64,000 bases of DNA from CBDCGJ01 sp965238305. Lineage in GTDB: Bacteria > Pseudomonadota > Alphaproteobacteria > GCA-2731375. A program made the translations under genes and the position numbers. The DNA is taken from contig CBDEHK010000001.1 of the NCBI GenBank assembly GCA_965238305.1, forward strand, positions 3,348,001 to 3,412,000, given 5' to 3'. Below, one piece after another: positions 45,785 to 54,546 of this stretch (position 1 is its first letter; every line of letters begins with the position of its first letter). The notes beneath the pieces were generated by a model that saw only the letters and a list, made by a program, of their open reading frames with translations, did not search any database and had not been told where the DNA came from.

Positions 45785-46021
45785 TCACAACGCAGGGCTC
45801 ACGTTCAAAGAGCCGTCATGAACTGGCAGGATTGTAAAATGCTTCCACCAGCGTGCCTGAATTTTCCTTTCAACAGGTTTCCATTTTCCCCGCGACAGTT
45901 GGGGTCTGCTTTCATTGATGCGGAATTGGTCTAAAAGGTTACAGTTAATTTTCGCAACCGGAGCCAAAGACACATTCTGGCGGCATAGACAATTCTTAGT
46001 TGCTGCAAATCTGCGCATCAC
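45785..46021 (-). other. Spacer with a 78-codon open frame between sigma and anti-sigma genes
   Basis: The frame starts GTG-ATG over the sigma stop and ends in a TGA that overlaps an in-frame GTG of the anti-sigma frame. The translation (LCRQNVSLAPVAKINC ...) resembles nothing I know and has no clear domain. It may be untranslated spacer. Confidence 0.2.
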
Positions 46022-46647
46022 AATTCTCCCTTTAGGATCGGTTCGAGAAGCTTTTTCAGCGCCGAACGCGCGCGATGCAACCGCACTTTTACATTCGCTT
46101 CACTTAAGCCAAGCCCTTCCGCTACTTCCCGCGTCGTCAACTCTTCAATATCACGCAACTGTAGGACCAGCCGATAACTTTCAGGTAAGTCATTTATTTT
46201 CGATTGAATCAGATTGCGCCGTTCTTCCCGCGCAAAGACTTGCTCCGGTGTCGCCAGAAACTGCCACGATTCTTCAATTCGGCAGGCGTTTGCATCAAAC
46301 GCCGGCAGCAGCTCATCAATCGGGGCTTCTTTGCGGTTCCGCTGGGCCCGTAATTTCATCAAAGCCTGGTTGACGACGATGCGGTGAAGCCAAGTTTTTA
46401 AGCTTGACCGATGTTCGAATTCGCCGATTTTACGAAACACATTAATGAAGGCTTCTTGCACACAATCCTCAGCCAACGCTATTTCATCAGTAAAACGGCG
46501 CGCAACAACCAACATCCAGGGGGCGTGAATCCGGACTAGAGCATCGGCAGCACTATCTTTGCCCGCCTGCAGTTCGGTGACAAAAGACTCTTCCGTCATC
46601 TTACTGTAATCGACTGGCGTTTCACTATTTTTTGCAAACGTGTCCAT
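46018..46647 (-). CDS. ECF-type RNA polymerase sigma factor
   Basis: 209 residues. Sigma-2 region (about 40-105): ALAEDCVQEAFINVF and SLKTWLHRIVVNQAL. Sigma-4 region (about 150-205): LPESYRLVLQLRDIEEL, then LSEANVKVRLHRAR. A linker of about 45 residues lies between. It directs transcription of an unknown regulon. An anti-sigma gene follows about 270 bases away on the same strand. Neighbouring cytochrome and YeeE remnants suggest that its original target genes nearby have decayed. Confidence 0.85.
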   Translation of the reverse strand: MDTFAKNSETPVDYSKMTEESFVTELQAGKDSAADALVRIHAPWMLVVARRFTDEIALAEDCVQEAFINVFRKIGEFEHRSSLKTWLHRIVVNQALMKLRAQRNRKEAPIDELLPAFDANACRIEESWQFLATPEQVFAREERRNLIQSKINDLPESYRLVLQLRDIEELTTREVAEGLGLSEANVKVRLHRARSALKKLLEPILKGEL

Positions 46648-46779
46648 CAGTGTCGATACCTAAATCCTGCAACCACTCTCGCGGTTCAAAGACACTGTAT
46701 CAGCGAGACTGGGCGATAACCAGTGCGGACTGGCCTCTAGATTATGTAGTCCTCGTTATGCACAGAAAGCAGTACGTTC

Positions 46780-47588
46780 GGTGGTGTCACAGGTAATATT
46801 GTTGGTCGACAAAAGCCGCAGGTCATCGCTTCTCAAACGGCGCACAACTGCCGCCACTCGGTAAATGCAGCAGAGCGATTGAGTTTGAAGTTTTCGCGGT
46901 TGTTATGATGGCGGTCCTGGCTAAAATAATTGTGGATGGAACCATGAATGGCGGCGAATTTCTGTGGCGACTTTACGTTCCTGAATCTCGCCATTACGCG
47001 TTCTCTTCGTCGGATCGGTTGGTGCGAGTTTTCGGCCCGATTGTTGAGCCGACGGCCGACCACTTGACGCGCCGCGCTGCCGATCTCTTTCATAGTCACG
47101 CGATATGAGCGAAGGCGATCCGTCACAATTGCTTTCGGGCAATCGTATCGCTTCGTGATCTTCTTCAGAAACCTCAGCGCTGCCTTGCGATCTCGCTTCT
47201 TGGTGATAAATACCTCTAACACTTCGCCTTCGTGATCCACAACGCGCCAGAGGCAATGAAGTTCCCCGTTGATGCAAAAAAAATTCTCGTCAGGATGCCA
47301 GCGCCATTGTCAAAGCTACGCATCGACGCGGATCACTTCCTCCGTATTTTGGCAGCGAACAAAGGAGCAAACCGGTTTCACCAAGCCCGCACCCTTTCGT
47401 GGCAGATAACGATCCCTCGTTCGTCCAGCAGGTCCCCAACCTGTCGGAGAGACAACGGAAACCGACGTGCACTGTCACCGCTAAGCCAATAACCCCAGGT
47501 GATGTCTTGAAATATCTGAATGGATTTCTCATTCGACGAGCGACGAGACGCTCAGTCGGCGCTCAAGCATTTTTCCTCTGACAGTGCC
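46780..47588 (-). mobile_element. Dead IS6-family insertion element
   Basis: About 809 bases, close to full length for the family. The transposase-proximal end is GGCACTGTCAGAGG on the complement of 47575-47588. The other end, GGTGGTGTCACAGG at 46780-46793, matches it at 10 of 14 positions. The transposase inside is broken by several frameshifts and stops. It is in opposite orientation to the smaller remnant at 31225-31637. No target-site duplication was seen. Confidence 0.7.
46833..47532 (-). pseudogene. Frameshifted IS6-family transposase
   Basis: The start at 47532 reads MRNPFRYFKTSP; a frameshift then leads to FPLSLRQVGDLLDERG, a stop, and later FAPLFAAKIRRK. Another shift gives WRWHPDENFF (first catalytic Asp region) and INGELHCLWRVVDHEGEVLE. 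The last 135 codons (46833-47240) are open: KRDRKAALRFLK, VTDRLRSYR (second Asp), NNRAENSHQP (catalytic Glu) and a C-terminal FTEWRQLCAV. Because the front is broken at least three times, the open C-terminal frame is not a functional gene. Confidence 0.8.
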
Positions 47589-47800
47589 ATTCCCGATTTT
47601 ACGGCGCGCCACACGTCCAAGTAATCGGACTGAAAGTTGCGCTGCTATCTGGTAGTTCCTGGTCCGACCTGCACCGCTTGCGCAGGATTAACCTGACAAT
47701 ACAATTGCAAGATCTTGCCGGTTGCTTATTGATTTGGCATCATCTTAACATGAATCGTAAAAACAGGCTTGACCCAACGAACATTCAGCGGACGTGACCT

Positions 47801-48787
47801 ATGCCCTCAGCAAAACAAACTTTTGGATACTTGATTGCAGTCATCTTATTGTCGATCGGCATATTTGGCGCGCCTGCGCGTGCCGACCGAGCCTATGTCT
47901 CGAACGAAAAAGACAACAGCATTTCGGTCATAGATCTCGAAACATTTAAGGTGGTAGCGGTCTGGAAGGTTGGCAAACGCCCCCGCGGGATACTTGTCTC
48001 CGAAGACGGCAATAAACTTTACGTTTGCGCTTCTGATAGCGACACGGTCCAGGTTTTGGATATCAACAGCGGCAAAGTCATTGGCGAGTTACCGAGCGGT
48101 GAAGATCCAGAACAGTTTGCCTTGCACCCAAATGGCAAATTGTTGTTTGTCGCCAATGAGGACGACAATATGACAACGGTATTGGACGTTGTAAGTGGGA
48201 AAGCCGTCGCAACGATCCCAGTTGGCGTCGAACCGGAAGGGATGGCGGTGAGCCCGGATGGGCGATGGGCCGTAAATACTTCAGAGACCACCAACATGGT
48301 GCACTGGATCGATACCAAATTAATGCAGGTAACCGATAACACGCTGGTCGATCAGCGCCCGCGTTATGCCGCTTTCAATGCTGACGGAACACAACTCTGG
48401 GTCTCCGCCGAAATAGGCGGCACCGTGTCGATAATCAACGTCGCGGATCGCAAGTTGACACGGAAATTGACTTTTCATGTACGCGGCATCGAAAAGGACA
48501 AAGTTCAACCGGTAGGAATTGCATTTTCAAAAGACGGAAAGCGGGCCTATGTGGCGCTTGGACCGGCCAATCGGGTTGCCGTAGTCGACACAGCTTCCTA
48601 TGAAGTTTTGGATTATCTATTGGTCGGGCGCCGGGTTTGGCATTTGGACGCTACGCCGAACGGCAATTACATATTGACCACCAACGGGGTCAGCGGAGAT
48701 GTTTCGGTGATTGATGTCGGCAAATCGAAGGTCATCAAAACAGTCAAAGTCGGGCGTTATCCCTGGGGTATCGTGAGTGGTCGGTGA
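47801..48787 (+). CDS. Secreted YVTN beta-propeller of the PQQ-alcohol dehydrogenase system
   Basis: 328 residues with a signal peptide (cleavage near APARA-D) and seven YVTN-type repeats, for example AYVSNEKDNSISVID, LYVCASDSDTVQVLD and LFVANEDDNMTTVLD. This is the PQQ-catabolism-associated propeller family (PedB/LutD-like), which accompanies ABC genes needed for lanthanide-dependent alcohol oxidation in Pseudomonas and Methylorubrum. A periplasmic role in metal or cofactor handling is inferred. It is transcribed convergently with the pqq operon; its ABC partners lie at the right edge of the window. Confidence 0.8.
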   Translation: MPSAKQTFGYLIAVILLSIGIFGAPARADRAYVSNEKDNSISVIDLETFKVVAVWKVGKRPRGILVSEDGNKLYVCASDSDTVQVLDINSGKVIGELPSGEDPEQFALHPNGKLLFVANEDDNMTTVLDVVSGKAVATIPVGVEPEGMAVSPDGRWAVNTSETTNMVHWIDTKLMQVTDNTLVDQRPRYAAFNADGTQLWVSAEIGGTVSIINVADRKLTRKLTFHVRGIEKDKVQPVGIAFSKDGKRAYVALGPANRVAVVDTASYEVLDYLLVGRRVWHLDATPNGNYILTTNGVSGDVSVIDVGKSKVIKTVKVGRYPWGIVSGR

Positions 48788-48808
48788 ATGAGTCTATCTT
48801 GGCCGCAT

Positions 48809-49483
48809 TCATGCTTCAAATTCAGTTACGTTCTGGCGCAACCAGTCCGCGTTCCGTTCTGCGCGCGGAAGCAGGAGGGAAAGGTCTTTCGTAATTGTTG
48901 CCGGCTGCCCTCTCAAATAAAGAAATCGATCTGCCAGCATCAGCCCTTCTTCAATATCGTGCGAAACCAATATCACGGTCGGGTTGAGTTTTCGCCAGTT
49001 CTTCATCAGCAGGTCACGCAAATATTCTGCCGCGGCCCTGTCAAGGGATACAAAGGGCTCATCCAAGATCAATAGATCAGGTCGGATCGACAAAGCCCGA
49101 GCAAGTTCCAACCGTCGCTTCATACCAAGTGATAGGGCGTCGGGATAGAGGTTACGTTCTTGCCACAACTCAACCGCGCGCAATGCCTGTTCGGCAGCCG
49201 CTGCTGTATCCGCCGCCCGACTATTGGCCAGGACCAAATTTTCCGCCACCGTTCGCCATGGTAATAGGCGCGGTTCTTGAAAAACAAATCCAATGCGTCG
49301 CGGCGGTTCGGAAATGCTCATATCGGCATCTTGATCCAACCCAGCGAGAATTCGGAGCAAGGTGGTCTTGCCACATCCGGAAGGGCCCGAAATCGCCACA
49401 AAATCTCCCGCTTTTACGTCGAGTTCAAGTTCGCCAAATATCTGTTTTAGGCCAAAATACTTGCTTTGAATTGATACACGCAT
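48809..49483 (-). CDS. NitT/TauT-type ABC transporter, ATP-binding protein
   Basis: 224 residues: Walker A GPSGCGKTT, a Q-loop QEPRLLPWRTV, signature LSLGMKRRLELARAL (Gly-Met instead of the usual Gly-Gly), Walker B LLILDEPFVSLD and switch His in VSHDIEE. It resembles SsuB/TauB/NrtD. It lies 6 bases after the permease gene, at the end of the pqq operon. The substrate is unknown. Confidence 0.85.
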   Translation of the reverse strand: MRVSIQSKYFGLKQIFGELELDVKAGDFVAISGPSGCGKTTLLRILAGLDQDADMSISEPPRRIGFVFQEPRLLPWRTVAENLVLANSRAADTAAAAEQALRAVELWQERNLYPDALSLGMKRRLELARALSIRPDLLILDEPFVSLDRAAAEYLRDLLMKNWRKLNPTVILVSHDIEEGLMLADRFLYLRGQPATITKDLSLLLPRAERNADWLRQNVTEFEA

Positions 49484-49489
49484 CTGGAT

Positions 49490-50293
49490 CTAGCTTCCCC
49501 GCCACCGATTGGCACGGCGTTCCATCGGCTTTATCAAATAAGCTTCGATGATCTGGATAACAATCATGAAAGCGATGGCGTAGGCTAAGATGGCGGCGAT
49601 ATCGAATAGCTGAAAATGCAGTTGAATTTGAAACCCGACACCGTTGCTGCGCCCCAACAATTCGACCACCAGGACAATTTTCCAAATAAGAGCTAAACCG
49701 GTGCGGGCAGACGCTGCGATATAGGGTGCCAATTGCGGTAGGATTACATGCGCTAGTTTTTGCCGTTCGGAAAACTGATAGAGGGTGCCCATTTCATTCA
49801 ACTTGGGATCAAGCGAACGCGTCCCTTCACGCAAGTTCACCGCGACCAAAGGGATTTTGTTGATCGCCACTGCGGCGATGGCAGCAACTTCCGTCAAGCC
49901 AAACCAGACGTAACAGAGAACAATAACCACGAGTGCCGGAAGGTTGAGAGCAATGATCAGCCAGCTATCGAAAAACAGATCGCCACGCCGGCGAAGACCA
50001 AGCGCGATGCCGATGATCATCCCCAGCGCCATCGCGATTATGAAGGCAGCAGTCACCCGGCCAAGGGTGATCAGGACGTCGAATAGAAGATTACTGTTGC
50101 TGGCTTCGAGGAACATAACTTTTGCGACCGTTGTTGGGCCCGGTAAAAGGTCGCTATCTATGGCGTAGGCAATCAATTGCCAAAGAACTAAAAGCAATAG
50201 CACCGAGATCGGAAAATAGAGCCGGTTTCTGAAGCCGTTACTAATGGCTGGCCCTTTCCGCGCAGCTGACGTTGCTTCGTCAAGGTCATTCAT
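49490..50293 (-). CDS. NitT/TauT-type ABC transporter, permease
   Basis: 267 residues from ATG 50293, which overlaps the end of the binding-protein gene by 8 bases; the longer frame upstream lies inside that gene. About six membrane helices and the coupling motif EMGTLYQFSERQKLAHVILPQL. SsuC/TauC family. It forms the membrane channel for the binding protein encoded upstream. Confidence 0.87.
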   Translation of the reverse strand: MNDLDEATSAARKGPAISNGFRNRLYFPISVLLLLVLWQLIAYAIDSDLLPGPTTVAKVMFLEASNSNLLFDVLITLGRVTAAFIIAMALGMIIGIALGLRRRGDLFFDSWLIIALNLPALVVIVLCYVWFGLTEVAAIAAVAINKIPLVAVNLREGTRSLDPKLNEMGTLYQFSERQKLAHVILPQLAPYIAASARTGLALIWKIVLVVELLGRSNGVGFQIQLHFQLFDIAAILAYAIAFMIVIQIIEAYLIKPMERRANRWRGS

Positions 50294-51260
50294 CTGCAAA
50301 TATGAACATGTCTGGCGATAAATGAACCGCGCTTCCCACCAACTTGGCGCCGCCATTTTGCCGCAGGAAGTCAAGCCATGCCTGCATTTTCGAAATTTCG
50401 GGCCAACCGGCAACAGCCGGCATACCGGCAATAAAATCTGCTTTCAGAGCATTATATTCGTTATTATCTGCCACCTTCATTCTTGGGCGCAATTCAACCC
50501 ACGCCGCCTCATCCTGCCGTAATTTGGCTTTTGCCGCTAGCGAGCTATTGGCAAATGCATTAATCAACTTTCGATTTTTCTGCGCCCATTTGTGAGCAAA
50601 TAAATATACTAACAACGGCACATCTTCAGCCAAGTTTGCCGCTTTAGTCATCTCTTCAGTGGTGGTCAGAAACCGCATACCCCGAACCCGTGAGCGGGCT
50701 AAATAGGGCCAGAAATTTATCGCCGCATCAAACTCACCATCAAGCATTTTTCGATATACAATCGGTGGCGACGCATAAATTATGTCAGCCGCATCGTTTA
50801 GGTCGAAGCCATGACGATTGCGCGTATAAGCGCGCAGCATCAGCCAATTTTTGTCTAAAGGGCCGCCTGCCACAGCAATGCGCCTGTCCCGCAAATCTGC
50901 GACGGAGCTGAGCGAAGGATCCCTTACTACAACACCACCGACAGCCTTCGAATAAGGCAGAGCAACAAATTTTCGTTCAGATTGCCATTGACGTGCGGCC
51001 CAGATCCAGTCGCTGACGATGGCCTCTGTTTCTCCAGCCTGCAGCATCACCGCCGCCGCTTGTTTACCGGCAACCGGCTGAATGTGCAGCTTGAAGCCGA
51101 ATTTTTTGTCTAGTGCAAACTGTTTTATGGTCTCCAATTCCCAAATCACCGTACCGAACTGCAAGACAGCAATCCGCAGAACAGGGTTTTCGCTCGCTGC
51201 CAAACTAACGCCAGGCTGCACAAAGATTAACAGCAGAATTAACGGAAGCTTGCAAATCAT
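50286..51260 (-). CDS. NitT/TauT-type ABC transporter, periplasmic binding protein
   Basis: About 324 residues from ATG 51260; an in-frame TTG at 51272 overlaps the pqqE stop. The signal peptide ends near SLAA. The SsuA/NMT1-like domain has RIAVLQFGTVIWELE, AGKQAAAVMLQAGETEAIVSDWIWAARQW, VGGVVVRDPSLSSVADLR and DKNWLMLRAY. Aliphatic sulfonate, taurine, nitrate or thiamine-precursor proteins share this fold, so the ligand cannot be named. Its tight coupling to pqqE points to a ligand tied to quinoprotein function. Confidence 0.82.
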   Translation of the reverse strand: MICKLPLILLLIFVQPGVSLAASENPVLRIAVLQFGTVIWELETIKQFALDKKFGFKLHIQPVAGKQAAAVMLQAGETEAIVSDWIWAARQWQSERKFVALPYSKAVGGVVVRDPSLSSVADLRDRRIAVAGGPLDKNWLMLRAYTRNRHGFDLNDAADIIYASPPIVYRKMLDGEFDAAINFWPYLARSRVRGMRFLTTTEEMTKAANLAEDVPLLVYLFAHKWAQKNRKLINAFANSSLAAKAKLRQDEAAWVELRPRMKVADNNEYNALKADFIAGMPAVAGWPEISKMQAWLDFLRQNGGAKLVGSAVHLSPDMFIFADE

Positions 51261-51268
51261 TGACCTGC

Positions 51269-52387
51269 TCAATTTGCAGGCTCATCGCCAGGAGCGCGCG
51301 CAGGTGGCGCGGCGCGATAGACAAAATCAGGCGCCGGTGCTGCGGCTTCCTCAACCGCCAATTCGAGCAATTGATCCTTAAACGGCGAGAACTCGCAAAC
51401 TGGATCCATGTTCGCAGCTTCGCCTGTTATCATCAGGGCCTGACAGCGGCAACCGCCCCAATCGATTTCCCGATATTCACAGTTTTGGCAGGTTTCCGGC
51501 ATCCAATCCGTGCCCCGAAAAACATTGAAAGCGGCATCATTGAACCATATTTCTGACAATGAATTCTGATGCACGGTTGGAAAAGTCAGGCCTGGAATGG
51601 TTTCCGCCGCATGACAGGGCAAGACTTTGCCAGCTGGCGTGATATTGAAAAACCGGCGAGCCCATCCGTTCATGCAGCTTTTTGGCCGCCGGGCATAATA
51701 ATCGGGGATGACATAATCGATCACCAGTTCGCCAGCATATCGTTGCCGGGCGGCTTCCACCAATTCCGTGGCGCGATCAACCTGTTTTTTTGTCGGGATC
51801 AGGGCGGCTCTGTTCTTCAACGCCCAGCCATAATATTGGACATGCGCAATTTCAAGGCGTCGCGCTTTCATCGCCGCAGCCATGGTAAAGAAATCCGGTA
51901 GTTGCTCAACATTGTGTCGATTAATGACGGCATTCAATGTCAGTGCCAGGCCGGCTTCTATCACCCGCGCTGCCGCAGCTGACTTTCGTTCAAAAGCACC
52001 GTCATATCCCGCAATGCGATCAGCGATCGCGGCGTCGGTGCCTTGGAAACTAATTTGCACATGCGCTAAGCCAGCAGCCTTAAGCGCCGCCAGTTTTTTG
52101 TCATTCAAGGACACCGCTGAAGTAATTAAGTTGCAGTAAAGGCCAACCTCATCTGCATAGGCCACCAAGTCTACTAAATCCTGACGCGCGGTAGGTTCAC
52201 CACCGGAAAAGTGGACCTGCAAGACACCAAGATCTGCAGCTTCGCGGAAAACCCGGCGCCAATCTTCACTTCTGAGCTCATCGCTTCGTGCATCCATTTG
52301 CAGTGGGTTTGAACAATAAGGACAGCTTAGCGGGCAGCGATGGGTTAATTCCGCAAGCAACGCTAATGGCGGAGAAACCTTGTTCAT
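51269..52387 (-). CDS. pqqE: PQQ biosynthesis radical SAM enzyme PqqE
   Basis: 372 residues. The radical SAM cluster site is C18-x3-C22-x2-C25 (HRCPLSCPYC), with SGGEP. A C-terminal SPASM domain carries the auxiliary-cluster cysteines (CMNGWARRF, LPCHAAE, CQNCEYREIDWGGCRC, DPVC). With PqqD it forms the C-C bond between Glu and Tyr of the PqqA peptide, the first chemical step to PQQ. Its ATG overlaps the pqqD stop. Confidence 0.94.
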   Translation of the reverse strand: MNKVSPPLALLAELTHRCPLSCPYCSNPLQMDARSDELRSEDWRRVFREAADLGVLQVHFSGGEPTARQDLVDLVAYADEVGLYCNLITSAVSLNDKKLAALKAAGLAHVQISFQGTDAAIADRIAGYDGAFERKSAAAARVIEAGLALTLNAVINRHNVEQLPDFFTMAAAMKARRLEIAHVQYYGWALKNRAALIPTKKQVDRATELVEAARQRYAGELVIDYVIPDYYARRPKSCMNGWARRFFNITPAGKVLPCHAAETIPGLTFPTVHQNSLSEIWFNDAAFNVFRGTDWMPETCQNCEYREIDWGGCRCQALMITGEAANMDPVCEFSPFKDQLLELAVEEAAAPAPDFVYRAAPPARAPGDEPAN

Positions 52388-52665
52388 ATGTCAAGCGCCC
52401 CCTTTGCCGCCAGATCTATCAACATTTCCTTCACGTCTGTCGTTATTTCGCTGCTCGGTGCATCAAATGCCGACGCCAGATCATCGACAAGTTCGGTGAA
52501 AAGTCGCCCATCGCAACGTTGCAATACTTCGGCCGCGACGTCATCCAAAATGAAAACCCTTTCGGGCGCCATGACGGTCCAATTCTCGCGCGCCTTGTCG
52601 AATTTCAACCGCACGCCTGCGGCAAGGCGGGGACGGCTACTCGGCTGAATTTCCAAGTCTGTCAT
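52384..52665 (-). CDS. pqqD: PQQ biosynthesis peptide chaperone PqqD
   Basis: 93 residues with the winged-helix RRE fold (RLAAGVRLKFDKARENWTV, PERVFILDDVAAEVLQRCDG). It binds the PqqA peptide and presents it to PqqE. It is separate from pqqC, unlike the pqqCD fusions of some methylotrophs, with a 38-base gap to pqqC and an ATGA overlap with pqqE. Confidence 0.93.
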   Translation of the reverse strand: MTDLEIQPSSRPRLAAGVRLKFDKARENWTVMAPERVFILDDVAAEVLQRCDGRLFTELVDDLASAFDAPSSEITTDVKEMLIDLAAKGALDI

Positions 52666-52703
52666 CTACGTGACCCTCAATATTAATGAGGCAATATTCC
52701 ACC

Positions 52704-53474
52704 TCAGTTCGGATGGTCGTCGGGCACAAATGCGCCAGGCGGAATCAAGCCCGGATCAACATAGGCCATATATAATGCATCCGATTGTACCCACAAAACA
52801 TTCAACTTGAATAGCAAGGCTTCGATCACCGCTTGTTGTTGATCAGCCCGAAGGGCATGTTGGCGAACATATTTCAAAGCGAATTCCGCGTCGACCGGCG
52901 CTTGATTTAGTCTCGTCGTGCCATAAGTCATCAGGCGATCATCTATGAAGTCATAATTTTCAAGCATTCCGGCGATGCGATCACGATGGATTTTAGGGGC
53001 AAAAATTTCTGTCAAGGACGACGCGATCGCCTGTAACAATGGTTTTTCACGGACATAACGAATATAGGCCTCAACCGCAAAACGGACGGAAGGTAGGGCG
53101 CCATTTTGTGAGACGACATAGTCACGGTCTAATCCCAAACCATCGGTCAATATCAGCCAACGCATGATACCGCCTTCATCTTCGCTATAACCGTCGTGAT
53201 CGGTCACCCGGTGCAGCCATTCCCGGCGCAAATCTCGATCTTCAATACGACCCATTAACGAGGCATCTTTCATCGGAATAGCGGCTTGGTAACAATAACG
53301 ATTTAGCGCCCAGGCCTGGACCTGTCCCTTGCTCAATTTGCCGGTATGCATAAGGTCATGAAATGGATGGAGATTGTGGTAACGTTGCCCTCCAATCTGA
53401 AACAGACGGGCTTCCAGTTCGTCCGCGCTCATAGCGGTTTCGACATCAGCGCCGATAAGTTTTTCCTGCGTCAC
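52704..53474 (-). CDS. pqqC: Pyrroloquinoline-quinone synthase PqqC
   Basis: 256 residues, all-helical cofactor-free oxidase. Conserved segments YHNLHPFHDLMH, GQVQAWALNRYCYQAAIPMKD and ITDGLGLDRDY-like LILTDGLGL are present. It catalyses the last step, ring closure and eight-electron oxidation to PQQ. The start overlaps the pqqB stop by 4 bases. Confidence 0.94.
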   Translation of the reverse strand: MTQEKLIGADVETAMSADELEARLFQIGGQRYHNLHPFHDLMHTGKLSKGQVQAWALNRYCYQAAIPMKDASLMGRIEDRDLRREWLHRVTDHDGYSEDEGGIMRWLILTDGLGLDRDYVVSQNGALPSVRFAVEAYIRYVREKPLLQAIASSLTEIFAPKIHRDRIAGMLENYDFIDDRLMTYGTTRLNQAPVDAEFALKYVRQHALRADQQQAVIEALLFKLNVLWVQSDALYMAYVDPGLIPPGAFVPDDHPN

Positions 53475-54403
53475 AAGCTTATTTCCATTCCATCATAAGA
53501 AATTTCCCAGCCCGCCGCCTCTGCTTCAGCGCGTTCAACGGATTTTTCCAGCAGGACCGGGTTTGTGTTGTTGATATGGATGAAAATTTTCCGCGAGACA
53601 TTGAGATTTGAAAATGCCGCCAATGATCCCTCGGCGCCTGACATCGACATATGCCCCATACGTTTGCCGGTTTTGACGCCAACACCGGCTTCAATCATTT
53701 CCTCGTCCTGCCACAGCGTGCCATCAAAAAATACCACGGCTGCGTCGCGAAGAGTGTCCGCCAGTGGCGCAGAAACGTCAGCGCAGCCAGGTACATAATA
53801 AAATTTTTCGGTCTGGTCTGAATTGCTGATTTCCAAGCCGATGGTATCTTCCGGCTGACTGCCGAAATTCTCCCCGGCGACATCATTTTCCAGATAAAGT
53901 GCAACCTTTCCCGGCACCGCAAATGGCCGAATGACCAACTCCGCCTCATTCGTGAGCGGATCAATTGGTGAAAAAGCTTCGTTCGGCAAAATTTGCTGCC
54001 GCTGGACAAATTCCGGGTTTAAAACGTCAAATACGACGCTGCTACCCAATGCGTCCAAAATCCGGCCCGTCGCATAAAGATTAAGTTGCTGGCTTTCCCG
54101 AAGATTTACCAGCCCGCATACATGATCTACATCGCCATTAGTCAAGACAACACCAGCGATACCGCTCCCCCTTTTGGCCTCACCTGATGGCCAAAGCGGT
54201 TCATTTTCCAGGATTTGTTGACGTAAGTCCGGTGAGGCGTTCAAAAGAAACCACCGCTCACCGGTCGCACTGATGGCGAGCGAAGATTGGGTTCTAGGTC
54301 GCGCTAAATCAGGATCTCGCCGCGCCGTGGCGCAAACAGTACAATTGCAATTCCATTGAGGAAAGCCACCGCCTGCCGCAGCACCAAGGACCAATATTTT
54401 CAT
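53471..54403 (-). CDS. pqqB: PQQ biosynthesis protein PqqB
   Basis: 310 residues of the metallo-beta-lactamase fold: LGAAAGGGFPQWNCNC near the N terminus, TNGDVDHVCGL, GCADVSAPL and HMSMSGAEGS. PqqB hydroxylates the cross-linked diamino acid intermediate, using iron. It is 65 bases downstream of pqqA. Confidence 0.93.
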   Translation of the reverse strand: MKILVLGAAAGGGFPQWNCNCTVCATARRDPDLARPRTQSSLAISATGERWFLLNASPDLRQQILENEPLWPSGEAKRGSGIAGVVLTNGDVDHVCGLVNLRESQQLNLYATGRILDALGSSVVFDVLNPEFVQRQQILPNEAFSPIDPLTNEAELVIRPFAVPGKVALYLENDVAGENFGSQPEDTIGLEISNSDQTEKFYYVPGCADVSAPLADTLRDAAVVFFDGTLWQDEEMIEAGVGVKTGKRMGHMSMSGAEGSLAAFSNLNVSRKIFIHINNTNPVLLEKSVERAEAEAAGWEISYDGMEISL

Positions 54404-54468
54404 GATTCAATAACTCGACTTAACGAATAAAGTCGAGGACATCCGTAAAATGAGACGTCAAGGCCGGC

Positions 54469-54546
54469 TTAAGCGTCGGCGCAAGCGTAGCAATTAATTT
54501 CCATGCCAACGGCGATCTCGACAATTTTTGGCTTATTCCAACGCAT
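54469..54546 (-). CDS. pqqA: PQQ precursor peptide PqqA (25 residues)
   Basis: A very short gene easily missed by gene callers. It starts MRWNKPKIVEI and contains the invariant Glu16 and Tyr20 (GMEINCY) that PqqE cross-links to build PQQ. AGAGG lies 8-9 bases before the ATG. It has two Cys (19, 22), somewhat unusual but outside the essential residues. It heads the leftward operon pqqABCDE plus ABC transporter. Confidence 0.9.
   Translation of the reverse strand: MRWNKPKIVEIAVGMEINCYACADA

Noticed and set aside
46833..47240. A 135-codon open frame that looks like an intact transposase
   Set aside because: It is only the C-terminal half; the upstream half is broken by several frameshifts and stops, so I annotated the whole as a pseudogene.
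50294..50431. A 46-codon N-terminal extension of the NitT/TauT permease
   Set aside because: It lies inside the binding-protein gene; the ATG at 50293 gives a normal permease N terminus.
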